Below, in pieces: positions 9,111-20,794 of a stretch of DNA of 64,000 nucleotides. Origin of the DNA: Membranipora membranacea. Lineage: Eukaryota; Bryozoa; Gymnolaemata; Cheilostomatida; Membraniporidae. A program made the position numbers and the translations under genes. The notes beneath the pieces are model-generated. The model was given only the letters and a program-made list of their open reading frames with translations. It had not been told where the DNA came from and did not search any database. The DNA is taken from assembly GCA_914767715.1 (NCBI GenBank), contig OU612067.1:15443001-15507000 (forward strand), in the 5' to 3' direction. The stretch's first letter is position 1. Every line of letters starts with the position of its first letter.

Positions 9111-12100
9111 TCATTCCATAGATGGGTCGGCGCGCTCACCCAGCCTCATACACTGCCATGTATAGTCTACAAACTGAGTCTGCTGTACTAATCTACTCAT
9201 TCTCTGATAGTGACGCTCTGAAAAATGCAAAAAGGTAGTTTAAAATCGTGATATCAGCAATAGTAATAATCGTTATATATTTTGATATGATTAAGTATAT
9301 AGTTGTGTTTATTAGGGGTTCAAGTTCCGTACATATATCCCTCCCGTGAAAGCGCATGGGGAAATTATAATCACGTCTCATCTTGTATAAAACATTAAAC
9401 TGTTGGTTGCGCTGACAAATAATTCTCAACAGATGCCCTGCTCCTCACGATGTTTTACATCTTTAACTACACCAGAGCTTACGAACAACTCCAGTATAAC
9501 TTTGCCTCACACTCAAAACAGATTTGGGGGGTCCCAACTCTGCTCATACAAAACTGCCTGACATAACTCAGATGGATAAGATACAGCATATTTCAAGAGC
9601 TATCTACTCCTAATGTACATAATAGTATCTTGGCAGGCTATACCAGTACCGACTAAGCAATTAAATAGTCCTAAAATACTGAATATTTCATTGAGTGAGT
9701 ATGCCGTATTAATTGAATTCCATGAATCAGTACGCCCTATAAATATAAAAATGCTGATGCAATTCAAAAGCTATGACATGATTATGTTGGTCCCCTCCCC
9801 CCTCCCCTGTGTCCAAGTCTCCTGAAGTATGAGTTATGTGCGCGCCACTGTACCTGTATAAGGAAGCAGACCTTCTAGTGTAGATTTAATATTTCCCAGC
9901 TCCAGCAGATCATCAGGACTGTGAATTCTTAGAACCTGATTGAGAAGTAGCTGAGCCTCGTGACAATTCTTACTGTTTGTGTTCCAATCAACGCAGAATC
10001 TCAACAACACATCTGTGTAAAGTAAAAAATACATGTTAATTGAATATAATATCTTCTATCATAACATTACTTGGTTAAAACAAAAGCAACAGCATAATTA
10101 TATCAGTTTGATACCTGACAATGAAATCCAAACCAGGTTATAGGAACAAGTAAACAGTTCAGAACAGATACCATAGTTAACTGGGTTGTTTGATAGATTG
10201 TAGGAAGAGGAGGGAGGGGAGGAAGGGGGGAAGAGGGAGGGAGGGGAAGAGGGAGGGAGGGGAGGAGGGAGGGGGCAAAGACTTAAAACTAGATCTAAAT
10301 GACACAAAGCAAAGAGAGAGGAGGGGGAAGGAAGAAAAGGGGGAGGGGCTAGGGGAGGAGGGGAAGGGAGAAGGGGGGAGGGGAAGGAGGTAGGGAAAAA
10401 TAGATTTCTGTAGATTAGTAGATTAGTAGATTAGTGTACTGACCTATCTGTGTCAGCTTCAGATGAGAGACTGTATCATAGAGTGTCTCCTCATTCTCAT
10501 TACTTAGTATCTCTATAAATATAACAATGAAATCAGGCTGTCAGAAATACAAACAGAATTAGAGCAATACATTATTTAAAAAAAAAGTTTGATCTGTTTT
10601 CCTATTTTTTAAAATTCTTGCTCCTATTATGATCACCATACAACCATGTGTCATTTTGGGCAAAAAGGAAGTTCATATCAATAAGAAATTGACTTTGGTA
10701 GATATGCCTTCTCTATTTTCTCAGGGCATCAGATATAATGTATAGTGAAACATCACATTATTGCTATGGTATAATTGAGCATGAAATGATTTGAGGCTCA
10801 TATTTGACATATGCAAAGCTTTAGGACACGTCAAGAATCATCCAACATATAGTGTCAGAAAATCACATAAAAGACCTTGACCTAAACTCCTTTTGAATCC
10901 CAAGCTCAAACTGCACCATGGCAAATATATCACCACCATCCCCTTCTATACAGTCTCTTGTTAAGAGAGGGTGGTGAGACTCACGGCGGACTATATTCAG
11001 AGTATGATGAGGCTTCTCCATAGTTAGAGCTAAACTAAGAGCCTCATGGTATCTCTTCTCGTGAATGAGGTTAGACAACTCCTGCTGCTTTAGTAAAGAT
11101 TTCTCCTGATTCTTTCTCAGCTCTTCCACTTTTTCGACAGTTACATCCTACAATAAAATGACGTTTGTTTGCACACTGATCAGGTTGTATATTATACATT
11201 ATTAATTTATAACATGTGTCTCTGATAGAGAATTAGATAATTTATCTAGCCTAAGTATCTTCACAAGAGATCTCACAGGGCCAGGAAAATATCAGTAGGG
11301 ATGAGTTCATCGTTTTGTTTGGACAGTTACCCCCGCTGTTCTCTGGTAAACAAGCCAATAGGCCTGGAACGGGTGCCAAAAATCCGGCCTGGGTCAAGTT
11401 TTAAGGTCGTGGCTTAGGCTATCAAGCAGGCTAAGGTTTGATACTCGTTCCAATCCTACAAACCAAGATATGCATTAAATCAAACTGGCACACTGGCACC
11501 CTGGTATCCAAAAAGGCTCAAAGAACTACCGCTGATAATATTTTGAATATACCTTCCACACAACTATGAGAGCTCCAGCACATCCGGTAATCATCCTATC
11601 CTGATTGTGCTTATCACATGACAGAGCCCAGCACCTCTCCTCATGCTGCTCAAATGTCTTCACCAGCTCGTTATCCTTAATACTCCACAGCTTCACCAGG
11701 CCTGAGTCATCACTGGCGTAAATACAAGATCAATAGAGACAAATTTGAAAAACGAGGCAGTTAAAAGTGTATAATGAGAAAGAAAGAAAACCATTAACCT
11801 ACTACTACAAAGTAGCTATGTGCTTATAGGTAGAACTAAATCCACTTGACTATAAAAATTGGTCCTAGTATATAATCCTCATGCACCTTTAGGTAGAACA
11901 TTTAGACTCTGTTACATGAAGGATAGACGACTACTCAGCATTGAGGAACTCAGCGTATCTAAATGTATTGTGTCTGGAATATGTATCCAAAATTCAATCC
12001 TTAGATGGTAATGTGTGCAGTGATTTGATTCAGCTGTCTCAGAGAGTTGGTCGGACTTGTAGGATAAACTGCTTTTTTAAAAATCATTTAATTCAATTTC

Positions 12101-15100
12101 TTCTTTTTCACATGGCCTTATTGGCCATGGTACATTGGTCAGTGATTTTAATAAAGTATACATTTTTTTTAAAAACTTAAACAACCCGCATCAAAGAAAA
12201 TATATTTTCGGTCTGAAACGGTTAATTTTTTTCGAATCAATAACTTTGTGCATCTGTATTTGTTGTGTACTTTTATGCTTTGCTTCATTTGGATTGTTCG
12301 AGTGGCTTCAATTGTAAATAATTTGCAGTATTTCTTAGTTGCAGAATTAATCACCTATTCCAAATTCAAAAAGTTGCAATGTCTCTATACAGAATGCTCT
12401 CGTTTATCATCATAATTATCACACTATTATTTTCATCTACTCATGGGGCACCAATCAGGAGGACCACCACCACCACCACCACCACCACAGATAACACCAT
12501 GACTGGTAAGTTGGCTTAAATGATTCTGCTAAGTGGTTTTATTCGTGCCGAACGCCAATTTTTAGGCAACATTTTCTAACCAGCAGTGAGTATAAACTTT
12601 TTGTGTCCCTTGTTTGCCGCATCCTGATTAGGTGAGAAGGCCAGTCTGATACCTGTCTGATCAGTATCAGGTGGCTATAGTATTATATCGGTCTTCAGAA
12701 ACTCAAGTGCGTTTTGTTAGTCAGCCATTATATCTACAATGCTCAGTAGTGGGAAAAGCTTCAGATGGTTCTACAGTTTTGTTGAAATGGGATGCAAGTC
12801 GCAGCTTGTAATTTGTTCACCAGTGGTCTATTACGAAATGTTTGCCTTCTAACTATGACCAGTTTAACTGTTAAGTGTTCTTACCATTCCTTGTATTCTA
12901 TCGTGATAAAACATAGAGACATTTGCTTGCAGACTTTTTTGAGTGTGTTGCAGTATTGAATCCCATACCCAATCATGAATGAAGCTAAATGTTTGAATTA
13001 TACGAGCACGAATTCTCATTGTAATGGATTACTGTTGTTTTTTTCCCAAACAGGCAGAGAATATTTTGGAGCCGCCCTGTTCCTGATTGGTGCTCCCTTT
13101 ATGATTTTGACGGCAAGCTATTGCGGATGCGCTCTTAACCGAAAAAATGCAACCAGGTAGGTCCATTAAAATAAAGTTAAAGCAAATTTAAAGAACATCT
13201 CTTATCATATATAATAATATTGCTACTATCAATATTTTAAAATAATTTCACGTTCATAACATTTAAAGGGCAACCAAGGTTTCAAACATGTTCTCATTGA
13301 TTGATAGCAGATTGCACCTTCTGCATATAGGGAAATAGGGAAAAAGACCACATCTAATTCGGATGATTATTCAGCCAGAGTTATTGGGAAACATTTCATC
13401 CATCAGGTACTCAAACTCAGCTAAAATAGAATACCACAGAGCAGTTTCCTGTTCCTGTTATTATTTAGCCTGTACTCTATCATCATAACAGAAATGTCTC
13501 GGAACCACCCTAAATTGAAGTGTTACCCAGCTTAGAGTCAGCAACTACTTTGAGTTTTGCGTCGCGTAATGCACAAAGCTGATGCTGCCTAGCACATAAT
13601 TTACTACCCATTAATACATCGCTGCGAAATCTTGGTTGCCCTTAAAGATTTTTAGTTGACAAAGCCTCCTTTATGTACCATTATAGTCATATCAATAGTT
13701 TCAAATTTTCTCTATTTGATTATTTTCTAGAGTCAATTCAGGAGATTCTAAGTCAAAGTCAAGCAATGTCAAGGTGGCTCCCTCGGAGTTGAGTTTTGTG
13801 GATCCATGGGCCTTGTATCAACCAAGGGACAAGCTCCTTAATTATGAACAGAGGTATGTAGCAAGCAGTTTCATGTATACAAGCCATAATAGTATGCCCT
13901 GGCTGTGTCGGCTCTTCTAAATTTATGATCATGCATTTATCACCTCATTTGATATACAGTTCATATGGATTTGTTGTGTGAGTTATGGTTAGATAAAATT
14001 CACACAGCATTCTTTGAGTTTTGGACGAAATGGTAGTACATTTTAACCGGGGTTCACTGTCATCTGTAATAGCTATCAACTACTCACCAGACAATTGCTA
14101 GTTGAACAATACCGCCAACCTTTTTAAGCACTTGTTCAGGTACAATGCAAAAACAATGGCGCAGTATAGGCCCAAAATCATCTGTTGTGATGTATGGGTT
14201 GAGATTAGTTCCCCCAATTTGTTATAATAAAAGGTTTCTAGCACTATTATCGTCAAATTGCTGCACATGTTCCACGGAATAAAACCTGGGTTTGAAGAGA
14301 ATGCGTAAACTCAAAATAATAACTTTGTCTGTTGTAGCAGCAGCAGCGGTTGCGTCAGCGGCCAAATAAGCAGGAGCAGCACAATAGAATCTGTTCCATC
14401 TGTTCCACAAGCCTGGATCAATGATATCACAATGGATATGAATAGGCTGTGTATAGAGGCTCAATGGGTACATAACAATGTTACATACACCGAAGTTGTG
14501 TCATTTACACCCCCAAGTGATAGTGAAAGTGATTGATTCTTTAGTCATGTATCAAGATTCTATTTTAATATCAATCCCTCTCACCATCACAAAGTGGAGT
14601 CAGTGGCATAACTTCAGTGAAGCTAGTGCTGGAGCCTCTATGTACAGCCTATCCATGTCAATTTTGATATCATTGTTCCGGTCCAGGCTGATCAATATCC
14701 TTTCTACCTAACTTCAAACTTTTTTCTTTCGTCACATATCAATTCATAACTCCACAATCCTATTTTCCTAAGCAGGTATATTTCTGCCTGTCAGCATTCA
14801 GTGATCCAATTATGCTTCATGTCTTGAGCACATTTTCCTTTTTGACATCATTTCTCCCATGACGCAACAGCACTCACTAGCACTGTGGGTTTTTTCTTCA
14901 GTTCCACTCATTTCCTCCCACAATGCACTGAAGATTTTCCTCATTGCTTTGCACTTGTTATTGTAAATAAATTGCATATAGGTTCCTTTCAAAAGCCTTT
15001 TGGATCTCCTATCTTATAGCATCTGGCCGAATGTGGCCAGTTTCAGTCACTTCTTTAACGGAGGGATGAAAATCAGGGCAGGTAGTAGTACACAGATTGG

Positions 15101-18100
15101 AGGGTTGAATCACCTCACATCTAACCTTACAAAAGAGGGTGATGTACTTGTTGGTCTTACCTTGAGACAAACTGCATACCTCTGGTCACAAAGCAAACAT
15201 TGAGAACAGGAGCTTCATGTCCCTCAAAGGTCTACAAAATATGATTCAAAAGTTGAAATTCTTATTCCCTTCTTTTTATAAAAACTGGGTTGGATATCTA
15301 CCCTCACAAAAGGAAGTCCCTGAACATACATCAAAGTTTTAGGCATAAGAAATGCGCAAGTTGTTCTATTGTTTCACGATCATGAACAGATGTCTATATC
15401 CTGTATTTTGACTTGTACACTGCAAAATCTAACATGGACAATGCTAATGAAGATTATGTCTTTGTAAAACCATCCAATTAGCATCTTCTGACTAAAATAT
15501 AGATCATGAATAGACTACAATACCTTGATACAGGAGAAGTCGTGCAGAGCGAATATTTTCAGCGTGCTGTCTCCTGATGCCGTGATCACACATTGGTCTA
15601 CTGGTGAGAACTTAGCTTTCCAGATTCCTCTAGTGTGACCCTTCAGTACACCAACAAGTGACAGGCTATCCGTACGCCATATCTGAATAGTAAATAACAA
15701 TGTAACAGTTCTGTGATTGGAACATTCAGAGAGATTGAGACATTGAGTTTGATCCCTGAATTAGTTCATTCAGTCTATGATCTGAACCAAGCCTGAATTT
15801 TCTGATGCAGACTATTTACGCATATTCATAGAAACAAGAGAAGGGGGCTTCTGAATACCAATATTCTAGTGAGAGTCCTTTTCCTGTAATGACATCACTG
15901 TTAACAGGCTCAGACAGTATATCTCCCTAATGCAGAATTCATAAACCCGAATACCTTAGCAGTTTTATCTCTTGAAGCGGTCACGGCCAGTTTATCATTA
16001 GGTGAGACATCTATAGAGTTAATATCTCTGTCATGAGCGAGTTGAGTATGCTCACACAGTATCTGCTCTGGTGAGTCTGTCAGGTCCGAGGTCACACCTC
16101 TCCATAACTTCATTGTGTTATCTATACTACCGGTCAGCATGTAACCACAACCCAGCCTACAAGGGGACACAAACATTACATAAAATAAAGCGAACCCAAC
16201 CAAATCAAACTTTTATTATTTTAAAAGTTGTAGGCCTAAGATGAAATTTCGTTACTATACCTTAAAGACTTTACAAGGACTACAGCAATACATAGTCTGG
16301 CAGCTAGTTTTGCAGTCGTTACGCAATATTTTCTAATTTCTCATCTATGAGGTAACGAGGTCTAGTGCTGTACCAGCCCAATAAACTATCACTTCTATCT
16401 ACTTGAGAGAACTGTATAAATTATAAAATGAAATTATCTACTATTGTAAAATGTCTCCTGGCAATGGAACTATATTTATTTCGATCCTATGTGGAAAAAA
16501 TAGTATTTTGAAGTGGTAGCTTATTATGTTGGCACAGCACTAGGCCTCGATACCTCATAGATGAGAAGGGAGGAAAATTTCTAACACTACACATAGTTTT
16601 TACCCAGAAGTGCTCTAAATTTTCTAGCTGCCAGACTATATATTGCTGTGGTCCTTCCGAAAGTATTTAAGTTAGCTTATGTAATGAAAATTGCGACAGT
16701 CTATGAATGACAAGCACTGACAGTTTACTTACTTTGGTAAACATACAGCACTGACAGATTGGGCGTGTCCGTATGCTGTGTATACTTTGTGCATATCATG
16801 TATACCTCCATCACCTACACTCCACAGTATTGCTGTGTTATCCTTAGATCCACTCAACAATAGACAACCATCAGCACTTACTGTCAAGCTCATAACTAGA
16901 TCTGTATGTCCATGTAAGGAGTCACTGTTAAAACACACAATAGAGAAAAAAGGATTACAATAGGCAATGGTAAATAAATGAAAGAAAACTGGCATACAAT
17001 GTAAACGCCATGTTGGCATGTCGTATAGACTACAGAAGTTGTTGAAAAGCGTAATACCAACAGTCACATGGATACGCCAATGTGCTTATAGGTAGAACAG
17101 AACCTTCTTGTCTATGAAATTGGTCCTATTTATCAGCTATTTGAGCTATAAAACTGATGTGCCTAGATCATCATCATCTATTTCTCATAATATAGCTTCT
17201 AAGAAACTTGGTCTCAATGCTTCCAAAATCCTAAAAAGATTGACAAAACAATCTAGCTAAGGAGCTAACCTGTCAAAATTAGCTAAGCTGTAAACTTTCA
17301 CTGCTATACTGTTAGTGGCTAGAGCCATAAACTCCTCATTAGTTCCAAATAACTGGATGTCTAAAATCTCTTCATTATTACCGATAAGCTGTAATAGAAC
17401 AAGGTTACAATTATAACTTTGAAAAGTGAGGCATAAAAATAACAACGTTGGCTCAAATCACAGAGGGTCTACAGTTTAAGCAGATTGCTACACTACTGTC
17501 GAATACCACTACCAAGTGCTCAAATCTTTTAATTCATTGCTTTTCATTTTCTATCTTGTTACAACTGAGAGCTATGCTGTACCTGTTTGGATAGTTTGAG
17601 ATCCTGTGTTGAAAAGAACTGGATATTTTTCTCCTGATTAGCAGCACAGATCTGATTGAGTGAAGGTACAGCGAATGCAAGTGTCATCGAGTGAAGATCG
17701 GTCTCCGAATCTGCATCTTTGCTTTCTGTGATGGATTGTGGTACTTTTTGCTCATAAACACATTGTCTGCTTGTACAATTCCATACTCTCAATACACCTG
17801 CAAATAGATTGGTAACAATATGTTGCTTGTCAAAGCTTTACAAGCAGGTAGTTTGGCTCATGGTTCAAAGATCAAATGATTTTGTTGAGAAAGGATGAAA
17901 GCCGTCTTCTTCAACCCATCAGGAGGTACAACTACAACTTAATCTATTTGTTCTTATTCCTTTTAAGTAAGCTGCTTTTACCAGAGGCCGAGTGAATTGA
18001 TGGATGAGTCTTCAACCAATGGATTGGATTTTTCGGAAATATATTTAGGATCTCTATTAGGAACACCAAGACATTATTACATCTTACCTTTACTACCCGC

Positions 18101-20407
18101 TGTAACAACATGGAAATCATCAGGTTTGGTTATTCCCAAATCTGAGTTTTCACCTCGTTCCAAACCAACTATTGACTCAACAGCCTGAAAAGAAAACAAC
18201 CAATATCTGTGTCGCCTTTGCATCAGGTGAGTGATAACTTCAAGCATGAAAAGGGCACATGGGAATGTATTTGGTTTTAGGCAACAGCCCCTTAGTTGGA
18301 GGATCCAATATAAAACAGGATGGCAGCTGCATAACATTTTAGGTATCACAAAACAGCTGTTGCAGATGAGCAGCGTATAAATGACAACATCATGTGAATT
18401 TCTCATCGTAATACTGGTGAATTACACACAACAGTGTAAAACTTATGACCAAATGTAGAGCAATATTGTTAATTCCTGTTTCGTTAAATCTGACTGATCA
18501 CCTGATCAACCTCACCTCAAACACAGGTATGGTTGACGTCCTCTCTTTTGTATCCATATCCCAAACCATCAGCACATTATCACGTCCTGAGCTGTTGAAA
18601 TGAACATAGAAATAAGGACTTGGAAGATAATTAAGTAAAGCTGAAATAGACTATATAACTAAAAAAAACCTGAAAGATCGAGTTGCCTCATATTTTGGAT
18701 TGACGATCAACTTCAAAGAAGCTGCCCAGATATTGGTAAAGGCACACTTTTGACATCAATAGTTGAGAAGACAATGGGTCCATTACATGTGAGTAACTGA
18801 CAAATAAAGCATCACTTGTAATCAAGTATTTGTAGGATGTCATTTACACTTCATAGATATTTCAATACCTGATTAGAATGTTTGTATTGATAGGATCGAT
18901 GACAAAGCCAGTAGGTGCTGAATAATGTCCCTGAAGATTAGCCATCACCTCGCTCGTCTTAAGATTCCATATTTTTATAACCAGATCCATAGCAGCTGAT
19001 ATCAACCATAACTCCTCCGGATGAAATTTGACACACCTGTAACAGTCCCATGGAGAATTAAGTGATTATTAACGCGCCTGCAACACCTATACAACATCTA
19101 TAAATGCAAATACAAGCTTCCCTAAAATTTGAAAGCACTGACGACCTACTTACGTGATGACTCCTTTGTGGCCTTTGAGATTATGAGTCCAGTATTTTCT
19201 GTCCACATCCCACACTTTGATGGACATGTCACTGGCTCCCGTAGCCAGCAGTGTGGATGTGGCGTCCACTGTCATCTCGAGTATTGGTCCTGTGTGTATA
19301 CTCTGTAATATGATAAAACTATCAGTGCTTAATTAAACATGACATATGGATAAGTGAGAACCTATGAAATAAGACAATAAGTCAGTTCTCTCCTCTAAGA
19401 AAAATAATAACAAAAAGAGGTGCTAGAATTTGTGGCTCAGCATACCCAAAATTTCAAGTTTGTCCAGTGAGAGATTAATGATGAGAATACATGTAGTTCT
19501 ATACTCCGACATAATTAAAAAAACCGATGTTTAAATGACTGGGTCTTACCTTCCATGAACGGATAAGAAATGAAGTCTTCCAGTTCCATAGTCGGAGTAG
19601 TCCACTCTCTGATGAGACAATGAGGTGCTCATCATCTGGTGTCAAACAAAAGCATGTCACTGCAGGGTCATCCTCCTGTGAACATAAACCACATTTAGAA
19701 CGGTAACTTTCAAGTTTAGGCTCAGGTTAGGCATCCGTTGCTAGATCAAATAGCAAAACATGGCGTGGTACGTACACGGTACGTCACAATGGACTCACTT
19801 TATGGTGAACAATCATTTACCTCACTGATGGTGTTGACAACCAGACCAGTGGCAAGGTCAACGACTTTTACAGAGTCTCGGCAGGTCGTCAGTAGATGTG
19901 TTCCATCTGTAGTTACTTGCACATGCCCTCCTGTGTAAAATGCGTCCTGCTTAAACTCAACTTCATATCTGTAAGACAAATCAACATAACAGACACTGAG
20001 CTTGGTGTCATTATATCAATTCTCAGCACACCACAGGATGTTATGTTCAGAATATGAATAGGTAAGGCAGTAAGGGGAGTCCATTGACCATTCACCAAAC
20101 TGGACTGGTATGAGCACTCATACATATATATATATCATATAGGCCTACATGCCTTGCCTTGTATAGGCAGATTTATTAGATTTAGATTGTCATTTTATTC
20201 ATTATGATAACAAACTAATCAAATAAAAAATAATAATGATAATAATGGCAATGAATCAATAAATAATAATAGTAATAGCAGTTATAGATTGGTAGATAGT
20301 ACTAGTAGACCACCACCAAGGAGCAACAGCAGTAACTCCCTGAGTAGCCTCCACAATACATACGTATCCTTGGGTATTTTCTTTGATGTTGGGTTATGCA
20401 GCATCAT
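9111..20407 (-). CDS. tbl3: TBL3/UTP13 homologue, WD40 protein of the small-subunit processome
   Basis: Eighteen coding exons on the minus strand: 20407-20364, 19968-19821, 19675-19550, 19302-19155, 19036-18869, 18591-18516, 18184-18088, 17797-17583, 17388-17270, 16924-16733, 16156-15955, 15682-15524, 15231-15161, 11712-11553, 11147-10985, 10512-10444, 10012-9854 and 9217-9111. The protein is about 807 aa, the usual TBL3 length. It carries two runs of WD40 repeats (for example MSIKVWDVDRKYWTHNLKGH, DKTAKIWRTDSL and GLVKLWSIKDNE). The C-terminal Utp13 domain follows: LIHEKRYHEALSLAL, then RFCVDWNTNSKNCHEAQ, LLPYTERHYQRMSRL and FVDYTWQCM. TBL3/Utp13 belongs to the UTP-B part of the nucleolar complex that processes pre-18S rRNA. 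The first exon was chosen because its phase fits, a stop lies in frame just upstream, and SKKIPKDT leads into YEVEF. The intron 15160-11713 (3.4 kb) contains another gene on the opposite strand. One exon (19302-19155) reads one base short against its phase. Confidence 0.93.
10195..10395. repeat. Polypurine tract in a TBL3 intron
   Basis: About 200 bases are almost only G and A on the plus strand (GGGAGGGAGG and GGAGGGGAAGGG types), interrupted by a short mixed stretch near 10277-10307. It lies between the last-but-one TBL3 exons (10012 and 10444). Such tracts can form triplex or G-quadruplex structures; that role is not shown here. Confidence 0.8.
12379..14536 (+). CDS. Small single-pass membrane protein with ITIM-like motif, nested in a TBL3 intron
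   Basis: Four exons join in phase: 12379-12505, 13054-13156, 13731-13853 and 14338-14536, giving 183 aa. Exon 1 holds a hydrophobic signal peptide (MLSFIIIIITLLFSS), a likely cleavage site near THGA, and a run of ten threonines that suggests O-glycosylation. Exon 2 encodes one transmembrane helix (FGAALFLIGAPFMILTASY) ending in a CGC pair. Exons 3 and 4 form a cytoplasmic tail with YQPRDKLLNYEQ and NVTYTEVVSF; VTYTEV fits the ITIM consensus (V/I/L/S-x-Y-x-x-V/I/L). The extracellular part is only about 20 residues, so it could signal with a partner chain. The acceptor of exon 4 is followed by CAG repeats, so its exact start may slip by 3 bases. It lies wholly in a TBL3 intron on the opposite strand. 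No orthologue is recognised. Confidence 0.65.
13263..13645. mobile_element. TTAA-flanked MITE, copy 1
   Basis: The element starts AGGGCAACCAAGGTTTC and ends with the inverted GAAATCTTGGTTGCCC. It is flanked by TTAA on both sides (13263-13266 and 13642-13645), the target duplication of piggyBac-type elements. A second copy at 50117-50452 shares the inside sequence (GTACTCAAACTCAGCTAAAA and CAGTTTCCTGTTCCTG). No transposase is present. It lies in intron 2 of the nested gene. Confidence 0.75.
14560..14710 (-). pseudogene. Inverted relic of the last exon of the nested gene
   Basis: Just after the stop of the nested gene, the minus strand matches that gene's own last exon (compare GATAGGCTGTACATAGAGGC with the plus-strand ATAGGCTGTGTATAGAGGC near 14440). 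It matches the pseudo-exon at 7310-7445 even better, including CTCTCACCATCAC. Frames are broken. The true exon and this relic therefore form an imperfect inverted pair about 100 bp apart. Confidence 0.55.
16264..16669. mobile_element. Inverted-repeat element in a TBL3 intron
   Basis: The ends are related inverted arms of about 45 bases: AAAGACTTTACAAGGAC...TAGTCTGGCAGCTAG on the left and its reverse complement on the right. A second inner pair (CTCATCTATGAGGTA and TACCTCATAGATGAG) lies about 200 bases apart. There is no coding content. The target duplication is unclear. Confidence 0.65.
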
Positions 20408-20794
20408 GTAGTTGATTCATCAATGGTAGAGTGTGGGTTTTGGTTATCTTTTTTCAGTAAACTCCTATAGAGAAGCAGCTTAAAATAGATGATGTATTTT
20501 TTAATCCCTCCTAGAAATCTCACATGCTTGACTAACCGGAAACAATAAATAACCAGTCGAAATTGATCCACTACAATAGATCATCCAATTAGAATGCTCT
20601 ATACATCTGAAAGGGGATAATTGATTGGTTTATATTGCTAACTCAGTTTCATCTTGAATAACCTCCATGAAATTAGAAGACATTGTGTTTTCTCCCCAGC
20701 AGACTATGCAATGATTTTATGAATTTTCCTGTTGACCAAGACCTGATAGCTAAAATTTTCATATAGTTTATTTGGCTCAGAACATCCTGCCAAC
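20408..20794. promoter_or_regulatory. Shared head-to-head promoter region of TBL3 and DEK
   Basis: The start codons of TBL3 (20407, minus) and DEK (20795, plus) face away from each other with 387 bases between. Both 5' UTRs and any promoter must fit here. No TATA box or other core element stands out. Co-regulation is inference from the layout. Confidence 0.55.

Noticed and set aside
10882-10984. Longer version of TBL3 exon 15 (to 10882)
   Set aside because: Open but not TBL3-like and out of phase with the next exon; using the donor at 10984 restores phase and homology.
12169-12354. Open frames around the first exon of the nested gene
   Set aside because: AT-rich with no signal or domain; they lie upstream of the chosen start.
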